From assembly GCA_963971405.1 (NCBI GenBank), contig OZ020489.1, positions 46,454,510 through 46,518,509 of the forward strand: a stretch of DNA of 64,000 nt, read 5' to 3'. Positions 23,512 to 37,500 of the stretch are shown here, piece after piece; positions within the stretch are counted from its first letter, which is position 1, and every line of letters starts with the position of its first letter. Position numbers and translations under genes: made by a program. Below the pieces are notes generated by a model. It was given only the letters and a program-made list of their open reading frames with translations. It did not search any database and was not told the DNA's origin. This DNA is from Psococerastis gibbosa. Taxonomy: Eukaryota > Arthropoda > Insecta > Psocodea > Psocidae.

Positions 23512-26500
23512 ATGGGAAATTTTGGTCAAAATGATCCGATTGCCATGAATGGCACATGGTTGGAAAGAGGAGGTGATTTCGAGCCGATTCACCCGGTTTT
23601 TACTCTGATTCGTTTGATACCGTCCGATTTGAGGGCGTTGCAAAGTCGGTTTTCAAGGTATGTTGCACACGTTAAGGGTGTGGGGTCACCGGTAGATTTC
23701 TTTCTGATGCGGTTTTTTCGATTCCAGTTGCGGTCCTGACCAATAGTTGTCATTGATGACCATACGGATTCGATGGGGTTTGCGTTCTAGACGCATTTGA
23801 AAAACGCTCCCTATCCCTTATACATAGGATTTTTTACATTTCATACGATGTTAAGAAATTCTCTCGATGGTTAGTCGACTTTTTTCGCTCAGACGTGGGA
23901 TTTTATGTGGGCTACAAGAAAAATGCGGAATCCCGCTTCTCACTGGTCAAATTCGGCAATTTTTCCCCTTTTTTGAATATCCTTGTTCCGACCCTGACGC
24001 CACACAATGATCGATACACAATGCGCGATACCTGATCTCCCACTAGTTTTTCAAGCCGCATCTAGCTGCCAGGGTTATACAATTTAAAGAGGCAATTTTT
24101 CGTTTTTTTTTTTTTTTGCGCCCATTTTTTTGACTTTTTTTGGGGTCGAGATTGGTGTCGCTAGACGCGGGATTTTATCCCGAACACGACGATATATGGT
24201 TTATGGGGTGGTTTTCCCATAGGTTGCCGGCTAGCCCGGGATCAGTGACTATTTGAAGGATTTCAGGGGCTCGGGGCCTGTGACGTCATCGCCCATGCAT
24301 TCTTATGGGAAATTTTGGTCAAAATGATCCGATTGCCATGAATGGCACATGGTTGGAAAGAGGAGGTGATTTCGAGCCGATTCGCCCGGTTTTTACTCTG
24401 ATTCGTTTGATACCGTCCGATTTGAGGGCGTTGCAAAGTCGGTTTTCAAGGTATGTTGCACACGTTAAGGGGGTGGGGTCACCGGTAGATTTCTTTCTGA
24501 TGCGGTTTTTTCGATTCCAGTTGCGGTCCTGACCAATAGTTGTCATTGATGACCATACGGATTCGATGGGGTTTGCGTTCTAGACGCATTTGAAAAACGC
24601 TCCCTATCCCTTATACATAGGATTTTTTACATTTCATACAATTTTAAGAAATTCTCTCGATGGTTAGTCGACTTTTTTCGCTCAGACGTGGGATTTTATG
24701 TGGGCTACAAGAAAAATGCGGAATCCCGGTTCTCACTGGTCAAATTCGGCAATTTTTCCCGTTTTTTGAATATGCTTGTTCCGACCCTGACGCCCTGCAT
24801 TCATCGGTACACAATGCGCGGCACATGATTTCCCAGTAGTTTTTCAAGCCGCATCTACCTGCCAGGGTTATACAATTTTAAGAGGCAATTTTTCGTTTTT
24901 TTTTTTGTTTTTTTTTGCGCAAATTGTTTGACTTTTTTTGGGGTCGAGATGGGTGTCGCTAGACGCGGGATTTCATCCCGAACACGACGATATATGGTTT
25001 ATGGGGTGGTTTTCCCATAGGTTGCCGGCTAGCCCGGGATCAGTGCCTATTTGAAGCATTTCGGGTGCTCGGGGCCTGTGACGTCATCGCCCATGCATTC
25101 TTATGGGAGATTTTGGTCAAAATGATCCGATGGCCATGAATGGGACATGGATGGAAAGAGGTCGGTTTTCAAGGTATGTTGCACACGTTAAGGGGGTGGG
25201 GTCACCGGTAGATTTCTTTCTGATGCGGTTTTTTCGATTCCAGTTGCGGTCCTGACCAATAGTTGTCATTGATGACCATACGGATTCGATGGGGTTTGCG
25301 TTCTAGACGCATTTGAAAAACGCTCCTATCCCTTATACATAGGATTTTTTACATTTCATACGATTTTAAGAAATTCTCTCGATGGTTAGTCGACTTTTTT
25401 CGCTCAGACGTGGGATTTTATGTGGGCTACAAGAAAAATGCGGAATCCCGGTTCTCACTGGTCAAATTCGGCAATTTTTCCCGTTTTTTTGAATATGCTT
25501 GTTCCGACCCTGACGCCCTGCATTCATCGGTACACAATGCGCGGCACATGATTTCCCAGTAGTTTTTCAAGCCGCATCTAGCTGCCAGGGTTATACAATT
25601 TAAAGAGGCAATTTTTCGTTTTTTTTTTTTTTTGCGCCCATTTTTTTGACTTTTTTTGGGGTCGAGATTGGTGTCGCTAGACGCGGGATTTTATCCCGAA
25701 CACGACGATATATGGTTTATGGGGTGGTTTTCCCATAGGTTGCCGGCTAGCCCGGGATCAGTGACTATTTGAAGGATTTCGGGGGCTCGGAGCCTGTGAC
25801 GTCATCGCCCATGCATTCTTATGGGAAATTTTGGTCAAAATGATCCGATTGCCATGAATGGCACATGGTTGGAAAGAGGAGGTGATTTCGAGCCGATTCG
25901 CCCGGTTTTTACTCTGATTCGTTTGATACCGTCCGATTTGAGGGCGTTGCAAAGTCGGTTTTCAAGGTATGTTGCACACGTTAAGGGGGTGGGGTCACCG
26001 GTAGATTTCTTTCTGATGCGGTTTTTTCGATTCCAGTTGCGGTCCTGACCAATAGTTGTCATTGATGACCATACGGATTCGATGGGGTTTGCGTTCTAGA
26101 CGCATTTGAAAAACGCTCCCTATCCCTTATACATAGGATTTTTTACATTTCATACGATTTTAAGAAATTCTCTCGATGGTTAGTCGACTTTTTTCGCTCA
26201 GACGTGGGATTTTATGTGGGCTACAAGAAGAATGCGGAATCCCGCTTCTCACTGGTCAAATTCGGCAATTTTTCCCCTTTTTTGAATATCCTTGTTCCGA
26301 CCCTGACGCCACACAATGATCGATACACAATGCGCGATACCTGATCTCCCACTAGTTTTTCAAGCCGCATCTAGCTGCCAGGGTTATACAATTTAAAGAG
26401 GCAATTTTTCGTTTTTTTTTTTTTTTTGCGCCCATTTTTTTGACTTTTTTTGGGGTCGAGATTGGTGTCGCTAGACGCGGGATTTTATCCCGAACACGAC

Positions 26501-29500
26501 GATATATGGTTTATGGGGTGGTTTTCCCATAGGTTGCCGGCTAGCCCGGGATCAGTGACTATTTGAAGGATTTCGGGGGCTCGGGGCCTGTGACGTCATC
26601 GCCCATGCATTCTTATGGGAAATTTTGGTCAAAATGATCCGATTGCCATGAATGGCACATGGTTGGAAAGAGGAGGTGATTTCGAGCCGATTCGCCCGGT
26701 TTTTACTCTGATTCGTTTGATACCGTCCGATTTGAGGGCGTTGCAAAGTCGGTTTTCAAGGTATGTTGCACACGTTAAGGGGGTGGGGTCACCGGTAGAT
26801 TTCTTTCTGATGCGGTTTTTTCGATTCCAGTTGCGGTCCTGACCAATAGTTGTCATTGATGACCATACGGATTCGATGGGGTTTGCGTTCTAGACGCATT
26901 TGAAAAACGCTCCCTATCCCTTATACATAGGATTTTTTACATGTCATACGATTTTAAGAAATTCTCTCGATGGTTAGTCGACTTTTTTCGCTCAGACGTG
27001 GGATTTTATGTGGGCTACAAGAAGAATGCGGAATCCCGCTTCTCACTGGTCAAATTCGGCAATTTTTCCCCTTTTTTGAATATCCTTGTTCCGACCCTGA
27101 CGCCACACAATGATCGATACACAATGCGCGATACCTGATCTCCCACTAGTTTTTCAAGCCGCATCTAGGTGCCAGGGTTGTACAATTTAAAGTGGCTATT
27201 TGGCAATTTTTCGTTTTTTTTTTTTTTTTTTGCGCCCATTTTTTTGACTTTTTTTGGGGTCGAGATGGGTGTCGCCAGACGCGGGATTTTATCCCGAACA
27301 CGACGATACATGGTTTATGGGGTGGTTTTCCCATAGGTTGCCGGCTAGCCCGGGATCAGTGACTATTTGAAGGATTTCGGGGGCTCGGGGCCTGTGACGT
27401 CATCGCCCATGCATTCTTATGGGAAATTTTGGTCAAAATGATCCGATTGCCATGAATGGCACATGGTTGGAAAGAGGAGGTGATTTCGAGCCGATTCGCC
27501 CGGTTTTTACTCTGATTCGTTTGACACCGTCCGATTTGAGGGCGTTGCAAAGTCCGTTTTCAAGGTATGTTGCACACGTTAAGGGGGTGGGGTCACCGGT
27601 AGATTTCTTTCTGATGCGGTTTTTTCGATTCCAGTTGCGGTCCTGACCAATAGTTGTCATTGATGACCACACGGATTCGATGGGGTTTGCGTTCTAGACG
27701 CATTTGAAAAACGCTCCCTATCCCTTATACATAGGATTTTTTACATTTCATACGATTTTAAGAAATTCTCTCGATGGTTAGTCGACTTTTTTCGCTCAGA
27801 CGTGGGATTTTATGTGGGCTACAAGAAAAATGCGGAATCCCGCTTCTCACTGGTCAAATTCGGCAATTTTTCCCCTTTTTTGAATATCCTTGTTCCGACC
27901 CTGACGCCACACAATGATCGATACACAATGCGCGATACCTGATCTCCCACTAGTTTTTCAAGCCGCATCTAGCTGCCAGGGTTATACAATTTAAAGAGGC
28001 AATTTTTCGTTTTTTTTTTTTTTTTTGCGCCCATTTTTTTGACTTTTTTTGGGGTCGAGATTGGTGTCGCTAGACGCGGGATTTTATCCCGAACACGACG
28101 ATATATGGTTTATGGGGTGGTTTTCCCATAGGTTGCCGGCTAGCCCGGGATCAGTGACTATTTGAAGGATTTCGGGGGCTCGGGGCCTGTGACGTCATCG
28201 CCCATGCATTCTTATGGGAAATTTTGGTCAAAATGATCCGATTGCCATGAATGGCACATGGTTGGAAAGAGGAGGTGATTTCGAGCCGATTCACCCGGTT
28301 TTTACTCTGATTCGTTTGATACCGTCCGATTTGAGGGCGTTGCAAAGTCGGTTTTCAAGGTATGTTGCACACGTTAAGGGGGTGGGGTCACCGGTAGATT
28401 TCTTTCTGATGCGGTTTTTTCGATTCCAGTTGCGGTCCTGACCAATAGTTGTCATTGATGACCACACGGATTCGATGGGGTTTGCGTTCTAGACGCATTT
28501 GAAAAACGCTCCCTATCCCTTATACATAGGATTTTTTACATTTCATACGATTTTAAGAAATTCTCTCGATGGTTAGTCGACTTTTTTCGCTCAGACGTGG
28601 GATTTTATGTGGGCTACAAGAAAAATGCGGAATCCCGCTTCTCACTGGTCAAATTCGGCAATTTTTCCCCTTTTTTGAATATCCTTGTTCCGACCCTGAC
28701 GCCACACAATGATCGATACACAATGCGCGATACCTGATCTCCCACTAGTTTTTCAAGCCGCATCTAGGTGCCAGGGTTGTACAATTTAAAGAGGCTATTT
28801 GGCAATTTTTCGTTTTTTTTTTTTTTTTTTGCGCCCATTTTTTTGACTTTTTTTGGGGTCGAGATGGGTGTCGCCAGACGCGGGATTTTATCCCGAACAC
28901 GACGATACATGGTTTATGGGGTGGTTTTCCCATAGGTTGCCGGCTAGCCCGGGATCAGTGACTATTTGAAGGATTTCGGGGGCTCGGGGCCTGTGACGTC
29001 ATCGCCCATGCATTCTTATGGGAAATTTTGGTCAAAATGATCCGATTGCCATGAATGGCACATGGTTGGAAAGAGGAGGTGATTTCGAGCCGATTCGCCC
29101 GGTTTTTACTCTGATTCGTTTGACACCGTCCGATTTGAGGGCGTTGCAAAGTCCGTTTTCAAGGTATGTTGCACACGTTAAGGGGGTGGGGTCACCGGTA
29201 GATTTCTTTCTGATGCGGTTTTTTCGATTCCAGTTGCGGTCCTGACCAATAGTTGTCATTGATGACCACACGGATTCGATGGGGTTTGCGTTCTAGACGC
29301 ATTTGAAAAACGCTCCCTATCCCTTATACATAGGATTTTTTACATTTCATACGATTTTAAGAAATTCTCTCGATGGTTAGTCGACTTTTTTCGCTCAGAC
29401 GTGGGATTTTATGTGGGCTACAAGAAAAATGCGGAATCCCGCTTCTCACTGGTCAAATTCGGCAATTTTTCCCCTTTTTTGAATATCCTTGTTCCGACCC

Positions 29501-32500
29501 TGACGCCACACAATGATCGATACACAATGCGCGATACCTGATCTCCCACTAGTTTTTCAAGCCGCATCTAGCTGCCAGGGTTATACAATTTAAAGAGGCA
29601 ATTTTTCGTTTTTTTTTTTTTTTTTGCGCCCATTTTTTTGACTTTTTTTGGGGTCGAGATTGGTGTCGCTAGACGCGGGATTTTATCCCGAACACGACGA
29701 TATATGGTTTATGGGGTGGTTTTCCCATAGGTTGCCGGCTAGCCCGGGATCAGTGACTATTTGAAGGATTTCGGGGGCTCGGGGCCTGTGACGTCATCGC
29801 CCATGCATTCTTATGGGAAATTTTGGTCAAAATGATCCGATTGCCATGAATGGCACATGGTTGGAAAGAGGAGGTGATTTCGAGCCGATTCACCCGGTTT
29901 TTACTCTGATTCGTTTGATACCGTCCGATTTGAGGGCGTTGCAAAGTCGGTTTTCAAGGTATGTTGCACACGTTAAGGGTGTGGGGTCACCGGTAGATTT
30001 CTTTCTGATGCGGTTTTTTCGATTCCAGTTGCGGTCCTGACCAATAGTTGTCATTGATGACCATACGGATTCGATGGGGTTTGCGTTCTAGACGCATTTG
30101 AAAAACGCTCCCTATCCCTTATACATAGGATTTTTTACATTTCATACGATGTTAAGAAATTCTCTCGATGGTTAGTCGACTTTTTTCGCTCAGACGTGGG
30201 ATTTTATGTGGGCTACAAGAAAAATGCGGAATCCCGCTTCTCACTGGTCAAATTCGGCAATTTTTCCCCTTTTTTGAATATCCTTGTTCCGACCCTGACG
30301 CCACACAATGATCGATACACAATGCGCGATACCTGATCTCCCACTAGTTTTTCAAGCCGCATCTAGCTGCCAGGGTTATACAATTTAAAGAGGCAATTTT
30401 TCGTTTTTTTTTTTTTTTGCGCCCATTTTTTTGACTTTTTTTGGGGTCGAGATTGGTGTCGCTAGACGCGGGATTTTATCCCGAACACGACGATATATGG
30501 TTTATGGGGTGGTTTTCCCATAGGTTGCCGGCTAGCCCGGGATCAGTGACTATTTGAAGGATTTCAGGGGCTCGGGGCCTGTGACGTCATCGCCCATGCA
30601 TTCTTATGGGAAATTTTGGTCAAAATGATCCGATTGCCATGAATGGCACATGGTTGGAAAGAGGAGGTGATTTCGAGCCGATTCGCCCGGTTTTTACTCT
30701 GATTCGTTTGATACCGTCCGATTTGAGGGCGTTGCAAAGTCGGTTTTCAAGGTATGTTGCACACGTTAAGGGGGTGGGGTCACCGGTAGATTTCTTTCTG
30801 ATGCGGTTTTTTCGATTCCAGTTGCGGTCCTGACCAATAGTTGTCATTGATGACCATACGGATTCGATGGGGTTTGCGTTCTAGACGCATTTGAAAAACG
30901 CTCCCTATCCCTTATACATAGGATTTTTTACATTTCATACAATTTTAAGAAATTCTCTCGATGGTTAGTCGACTTTTTTCGCTCAGACGTGGGATTTTAT
31001 GTGGGCTACAAGAAAAATGCGGAATCCCGGTTCTCACTGGTCAAATTCGGCAATTTTTCCCGTTTTTTGAATATGCTTGTTCCGACCCTGACGCCCTGCA
31101 TTCATCGGTACACAATGCGCGGCACATGATTTCCCAGTAGTTTTTCAAGCCGCATCTACCTGCCAGGGTTATACAATTTTAAGAGGCAATTTTTCGTTTT
31201 TTTTTTTGTTTTTTTTTGCGCAAATTGTTTGACTTTTTTTGGGGTCGAGATGGGTGTCGCTAGACGCGGGATTTCATCCCGAACACGACGATATATGGTT
31301 TATGGGGTGGTTTTCCCATAGGTTGCCGGCTAGCCCGGGATCAGTGCCTATTTGAAGCATTTCGGGTGCTCGGGGCCTGTGACGTCATCGCCCATGCATT
31401 CTTATGGGAGATTTTGGTCAAAATGATCCGATGGCCATGAATGGGACATGGATGGAAAGAGGTCGGTTTTCAAGGTATGTTGCACACGTTAAGGGGGTGG
31501 GGTCACCGGTAGATTTCTTTCTGATGCGGTTTTTTCGATTCCAGTTGCGGTCCTGACCAATAGTTGTCATTGATGACCATACGGATTCGATGGGGTTTGC
31601 GTTCTAGACGCATTTGAAAAACGCTCCTATCCCTTATACATAGGATTTTTTACATTTCATACGATTTTAAGAAATTCTCTCGATGGTTAGTCGACTTTTT
31701 TCGCTCAGACGTGGGATTTTATGTGGGCTACAAGAAAAATGCGGAATCCCGGTTCTCACTGGTCAAATTCGGCAATTTTTCCCGTTTTTTTGAATATGCT
31801 TGTTCCGACCCTGACGCCCTGCATTCATCGGTACACAATGCGCGGCACATGATTTCCCAGTAGTTTTTCAAGCCGCATCTAGCTGCCAGGGTTATACAAT
31901 TTAAAGAGGCAATTTTTCGTTTTTTTTTTTTTTTGCGCCCATTTTTTTGACTTTTTTTGGGGTCGAGATTGGTGTCGCTAGACGCGGGATTTTATCCCGA
32001 ACACGACGATATATGGTTTATGGGGTGGTTTTCCCATAGGTTGCCGGCTAGCCCGGGATCAGTGACTATTTGAAGGATTTCGGGGGCTCGGAGCCTGTGA
32101 CGTCATCGCCCATGCATTCTTATGGGAAATTTTGGTCAAAATGATCCGATTGCCATGAATGGCACATGGTTGGAAAGAGGAGGTGATTTCGAGCCGATTC
32201 GCCCGGTTTTTACTCTGATTCGTTTGATACCGTCCGATTTGAGGGCGTTGCAAAGTCGGTTTTCAAGGTATGTTGCACACGTTAAGGGGGTGGGGTCACC
32301 GGTAGATTTCTTTCTGATGCGGTTTTTTCGATTCCAGTTGCGGTCCTGACCAATAGTTGTCATTGATGACCATACGGATTCGATGGGGTTTGCGTTCTAG
32401 ACGCATTTGAAAAACGCTCCCTATCCCTTATACATAGGATTTTTTACATTTCATACGATTTTAAGAAATTCTCTCGATGGTTAGTCGACTTTTTTCGCTC

Positions 32501-34510
32501 AGACGTGGGATTTTATGTGGGCTACAAGAAGAATGCGGAATCCCGCTTCTCACTGGTCAAATTCGGCAATTTTTCCCCTTTTTTGAATATCCTTGTTCCG
32601 ACCCTGACGCCACACAATGATCGATACACAATGCGCGATACCTGATCTCCCACTAGTTTTTCAAGCCGCATCTAGCTGCCAGGGTTATACAATTTAAAGA
32701 GGCAATTTTTCGTTTTTTTTTTTTTTTTGCGCCCATTTTTTTGACTTTTTTTGGGGTCGAGATTGGTGTCGCTAGACGCGGGATTTTATCCCGAACACGA
32801 CGATATATGGTTTATGGGGTGGTTTTCCCATAGGTTGCCGGCTAGCCCGGGATCAGTGACTATTTGAAGGATTTCGGGGGCTCGGGGCCTGTGACGTCAT
32901 CGCCCATGCATTCTTATGGGAAATTTTGGTCAAAATGATCCGATTGCCATGAATGGCACATGGTTGGAAAGAGGAGGTGATTTCGAGCCGATTCGCCCGG
33001 TTTTTACTCTGATTCGTTTGATACCGTCCGATTTGAGGGCGTTGCAAAGTCGGTTTTCAAGGTATGTTGCACACGTTAAGGGGGTGGGGTCACCGGTAGA
33101 TTTCATTCTGATGCGGTTTTTTCGATTCCAGTTGCGGTCCTGACCAATAGTTGTCATTGATGACCATACGGATTCGATGGGGTTTGCGTTCTAGACGCAT
33201 TTGAAAAACGCTCCCTATCCCTTATACATAGGATTTTTTACATTTCATACGATGTTAAGAAATTCTCTCGATGGTTAGTCGACTTTTTTCGCTCAGACGT
33301 GGGATTTTATGTGGGCTACAAGAAAAATGCGGAATCCCGCTTCTCACTGGTCAAATTCGGCAATTTTTCCCCTTTTTTGAATATCCTTGTTCCGACCCTG
33401 ACGCCACACAATGATCGATACACAATGCGCGATACCTGATCTCCCACTAGTTTTTCAAGCCGCATCTAGCTGCCAGGGTTATACAATTTAAAGAGGCAAT
33501 TTTTCGTTTTTTTTTTTTTTGCGCCCATTTTTTTGACTTTTTTTGGGGTCGAGATGGGTGTCGCCAGACGCGGGATTTTATCCCGAACACGACGATACAT
33601 GGTTTATGGGGTGGTTTTCCCATAGGTTGCCGGCTAGCCCGGGATCAGTGACTATTTGAAGGATTTCGGGGGCTCGGGGCCTGTGACGTCATCGCCCATG
33701 CATTCTTATGGGAAATTTTGGTCAAAATGATCCGATTGCCATGAATGGCACATGGTTGGAAAGAGGAGGTGATTTCGAGCCGATTCGCCCGGTTTTTACT
33801 CTGATTCGTTTGACACCGTCCGATTTGAGGGCGTTGCAAAGTCCGTTTTCAAGGTATGTTGCACACGTTAAGGGGGTGGGGTCACCGGTAGATTTCTTTC
33901 TGATGCGGTTTTTTCGATTCCAGTTGCGGTCCTGACCAATAGTTGTCATTGATGACCATACGGATTCGATGGGGTTTGCGTTCTAGACGCATTTGAAAAA
34001 CGCTCCTATCCCTTATACATAGGATTTTTTACATTTCATACGATTTTAAGAAATTCTCTCGATGGTTAGTCGACTTTTTTCGCTCAGACGTGGGATTTTA
34101 TGTGGGCTACAAGAAAAATGCGGAATCCCGCTTCTCACTGGTCAAATTCGGCAATTTTTCCCCTTTTTTGAATATCCTTGTTCCGACCCTGACGCCACAC
34201 AATGATCGATACACAATGCGCGATACCTGATCTCCCACTAGTTTTTCAAGCCGCATCTAGGTGCCAGGGTTGTACAATTTAAAGAGGCTATTTGGCAATT
34301 TTTCGTTTTTTTTTTTTTTTTTTGCGCCCATTTTTTTGACTTTTTTTGGGGTCGAGATGGGTGTCGCCAGACGCGGGATTTTATCCCGAACACGACGATA
34401 CATGGTTTATGGGGTGGTTTTCCCATAGGTTGCCGGCTAGCCCGGGATCAGTGACTATTTGAAGGATTTCGGGGGCTCGGGGCCTGTGACGTCATCGCCC
34501 ATGCATTCTT
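23512..34510 (+). repeat. 14-monomer block, copy 2 of a tandem 10,999-bp duplication
   Basis: Starts at 23512, 24305, 25103, 25821, 26615, 27419, 28214, 29018, 29813, 30606, 31404, 32122, 32916 and 33708, in the same order as copy 1. I saw no net length change, thymine runs included. One clear substitution is TTTCATTCTG near 33104 versus TTTCTTTCTG in copy 1. The junction monomer is A-like before 23512 (GATACATGG) and B-like after it (GATTCACCCGG), which puts the crossover within roughly 23405-23590. Confidence 0.93.
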
Positions 34511-37500
34511 ATGGGAAATTTTGGTCAAAATGATCCGATTGCCATGAATGGCACATGGTTGGAAAGAGGAGGTGATTTCGAGCCGATTCGCCCGGTTTTT
34601 ACTCTGATTCGTTTGACACCGTCCGATTTGAGGGCGTTGCAAAGTCCGTTTTCAAGGTATGTTGCACACGTTAAGGGGGTGGGGTCACCGGTAGATTTCT
34701 TTCTGATGCGGTTTTTTCGATTCCAGTTGCGGTCCTGACCAATAGTTGTCATTGATGACCACACGGATTCGATGGGGTTTGCGTTCTAGACGCATTTGAA
34801 AAACGCTCCCTATCCCTTATACATAGGATTTTTTACATTTCATACGATTTTAAGAAATTCTCTCGATGGTTAGTCGACTTTTTTCGCTCAGACGTGGGAT
34901 TTTATGTGGGCTACAAGAAAAATGCGGAATCCCGCTTCTCACTGGTCAAATTCGGCAATTTTTCCCCTTTTTTGAATATCCTTGTTCCGACCCTGACGCC
35001 ACACAATGATCGATACACAATGCGCGATACCTGATCTCCCACTAGTTTTTCAAGCCGCATCTAGCTGCCAGGGTTGTACAATTTAAAGAGGCTATTTGGC
35101 AATTTTTCGTTTTTTTTTTTTTTTTTTGCGCCCATTTTTTTGACTTTTTTTGGGGTCGAGATGGGTGTCGCCAGACGCGGGATTTTATCCCGAACACGAC
35201 GATACATGGTTTATGGGGTGGTTTTCCCATAGGTTGCCGGCTAGCCCGGGATCAGTGACTATTTGAAGGATTTCGGGGGCTCGGGGCCTGTGACGTCATC
35301 GCCCATGCATTCTTATGGGAAATTTTGGTCAAAATGATCCGATTGCCATGAATGGCACATGGTTGGAAAGAGGAGGTGATTTCGAGCCGATTCGCCCGGT
35401 TTTTACTCTGATTCGTTTGACACCGTCCGATTTGAGGGCGTTGCAAAGTCCGTTTTCAAGGTATGTTGCACACGTTAAGGGGGTGGGGTCACCGGTAGAT
35501 TTCTTTCTGATGCGGTTTTTTCGATTCCAGTTGCGGTCCTGACCAATAGTTGTCATTGATGACCACACGGATTCGATGGGGTTTGCGTTCTAGACGCATT
35601 TGAAAAACGCTCCCTATCCCTTATACATAGGATTTTTTACATTTCATACGATTTTAAGAAATTCTCTCGATGGTTAGTCGACTTTTTTCGCTCAGACGTG
35701 GGATTTTATGTGGGCTACAAGAAAAATGCGGAATCCCGCTTCTCACTGGTCAAATTCGGCAATTTTTCCCCTTTTTTGAATATCCTTGTTCCGACCCTGA
35801 CGCCACACAATGATCGATACACAATGCGCGATACCTGATCTCCCACTAGTTTTTCAAGCCGCATCTAGCTGCCAGGGTTATACAATTTAAAGAGGCAATT
35901 TTTCGTTTTTTTTTTTTTTTTGCGCCCATTTTTTTGACTTTTTTTGGGGTCGAGATTGGTGTCGCTAGACGCGGGATTTTATCCCGAACACGACGATATA
36001 TGGTTTATGGGGTGGTTTTCCCATAGGTTGCCGGCTAGCCCGGGATCAGTGACTATTTGAAGGATTTCGGGGGCTCGGGGCCTGTGACGTCATCGCCCAT
36101 GCATTCTTATGGGAAATTTTGGTCAAAATGATCCGATTGCCATGAATGGCACATGGTTGGAAAGAGGAGGTGATTTCGAGCCGATTCACCCGGTTTTTAC
36201 TCTGATTCGTTTGATACCGTCCGATTTGAGGGCGTTGCAAAGTCGGTTTTCAAGGTATGTTGCACACGTTAAGGGTGTGGGGTCACCGGTAGATTTCTTT
36301 CTGATGCGGTTTTTTCGATTCCAGTTGCGGTCCTGACCAATAGTTGTCATTGATGACCATACGGATTCGATGGGGTTTGCGTTCTAGACGCATTTGAAAA
36401 ACGCTCCCTATCCCTTATACATAGGATTTTTTACATTTCATACGATGTTAAGAAATTCTCTCGATGGTTAGTCGACTTTTTTCGCTCAGACGTGGGATTT
36501 TATGTGGGCTACAAGAAAAATGCGGAATCCCGCTTCTCACTGGTCAAATTCGGCAATTTTTCCCCTTTTTTGAATATCCTTGTTCCGACCCTGACGCCAC
36601 ACAATGATCGATACACAATGCGCGATACCTGATCTCCCACTAGTTTTTCAAGCCGCATCTAGCTGCCAGGGTTATACAATTTAAAGAGGCAATTTTTCGT
36701 TTTTTTTTTTTTTGCGCCCATTTTTTTGAATTTTTTTGGGGTCGAGATTGGTGTCGCTAGACGCGGGATTTTATCCCGAACACGACGATATATGGTTTAT
36801 GGGGTGGTTTTCCCATAGGTTGCCGGCTAGCCCGGGATCAGTGACTATTTGAAGGATTTCAGGGGCTCGGGGCCTGTGACGTCATCGCCCATGCATTCTT
36901 ATGGGAAATTTTGGTCAAAATGATCCGATTGCCATGAATGGCACATGGTTGGAAAGAGGAGGTGATTTCGAGCCGATTCGCCCGGTTTTTACTCTGATTC
37001 GTTTGATACCGTCCGATTTGAGGGCGTTGCAAAGTCGGTTTTCAAGGTATGTTGCACACGTTAAGGGGGTGGGGTCACCGGTAGATTTCTTTCTGATGCG
37101 GTTTTTTCGATTCCAGTTGCGGTCCTGACCAATAGTTGTCATTGATGACCATACGGATTCGATGGGGTTTGCGTTCTAGACGCATTTGAAAAACGCTCCC
37201 TATCCCTTATACATAGGATTTTTTACATTTCATACAATTTTAAGAAATTCTCTCGATGGTTAGTCGACTTTTTTCGCTCAGACGTGGGATTTTATGTGGG
37301 CTACAAGAAAAATGCGGAATCCCGGTTCTCACTGGTCAAATTCGGCAATTTTTCCCGTTTTTTGAATATGCTTGTTCCGACCCTGACGCCCTGCATTCAT
37401 CGGTACACAATGCGCGGCACATGATTTCCCAGTAGTTTTTCAAGCCGCATCTACCTGCCAGGGTTATACAATTTTAAGAGGCAATTTTTCGTTTTTTTTT

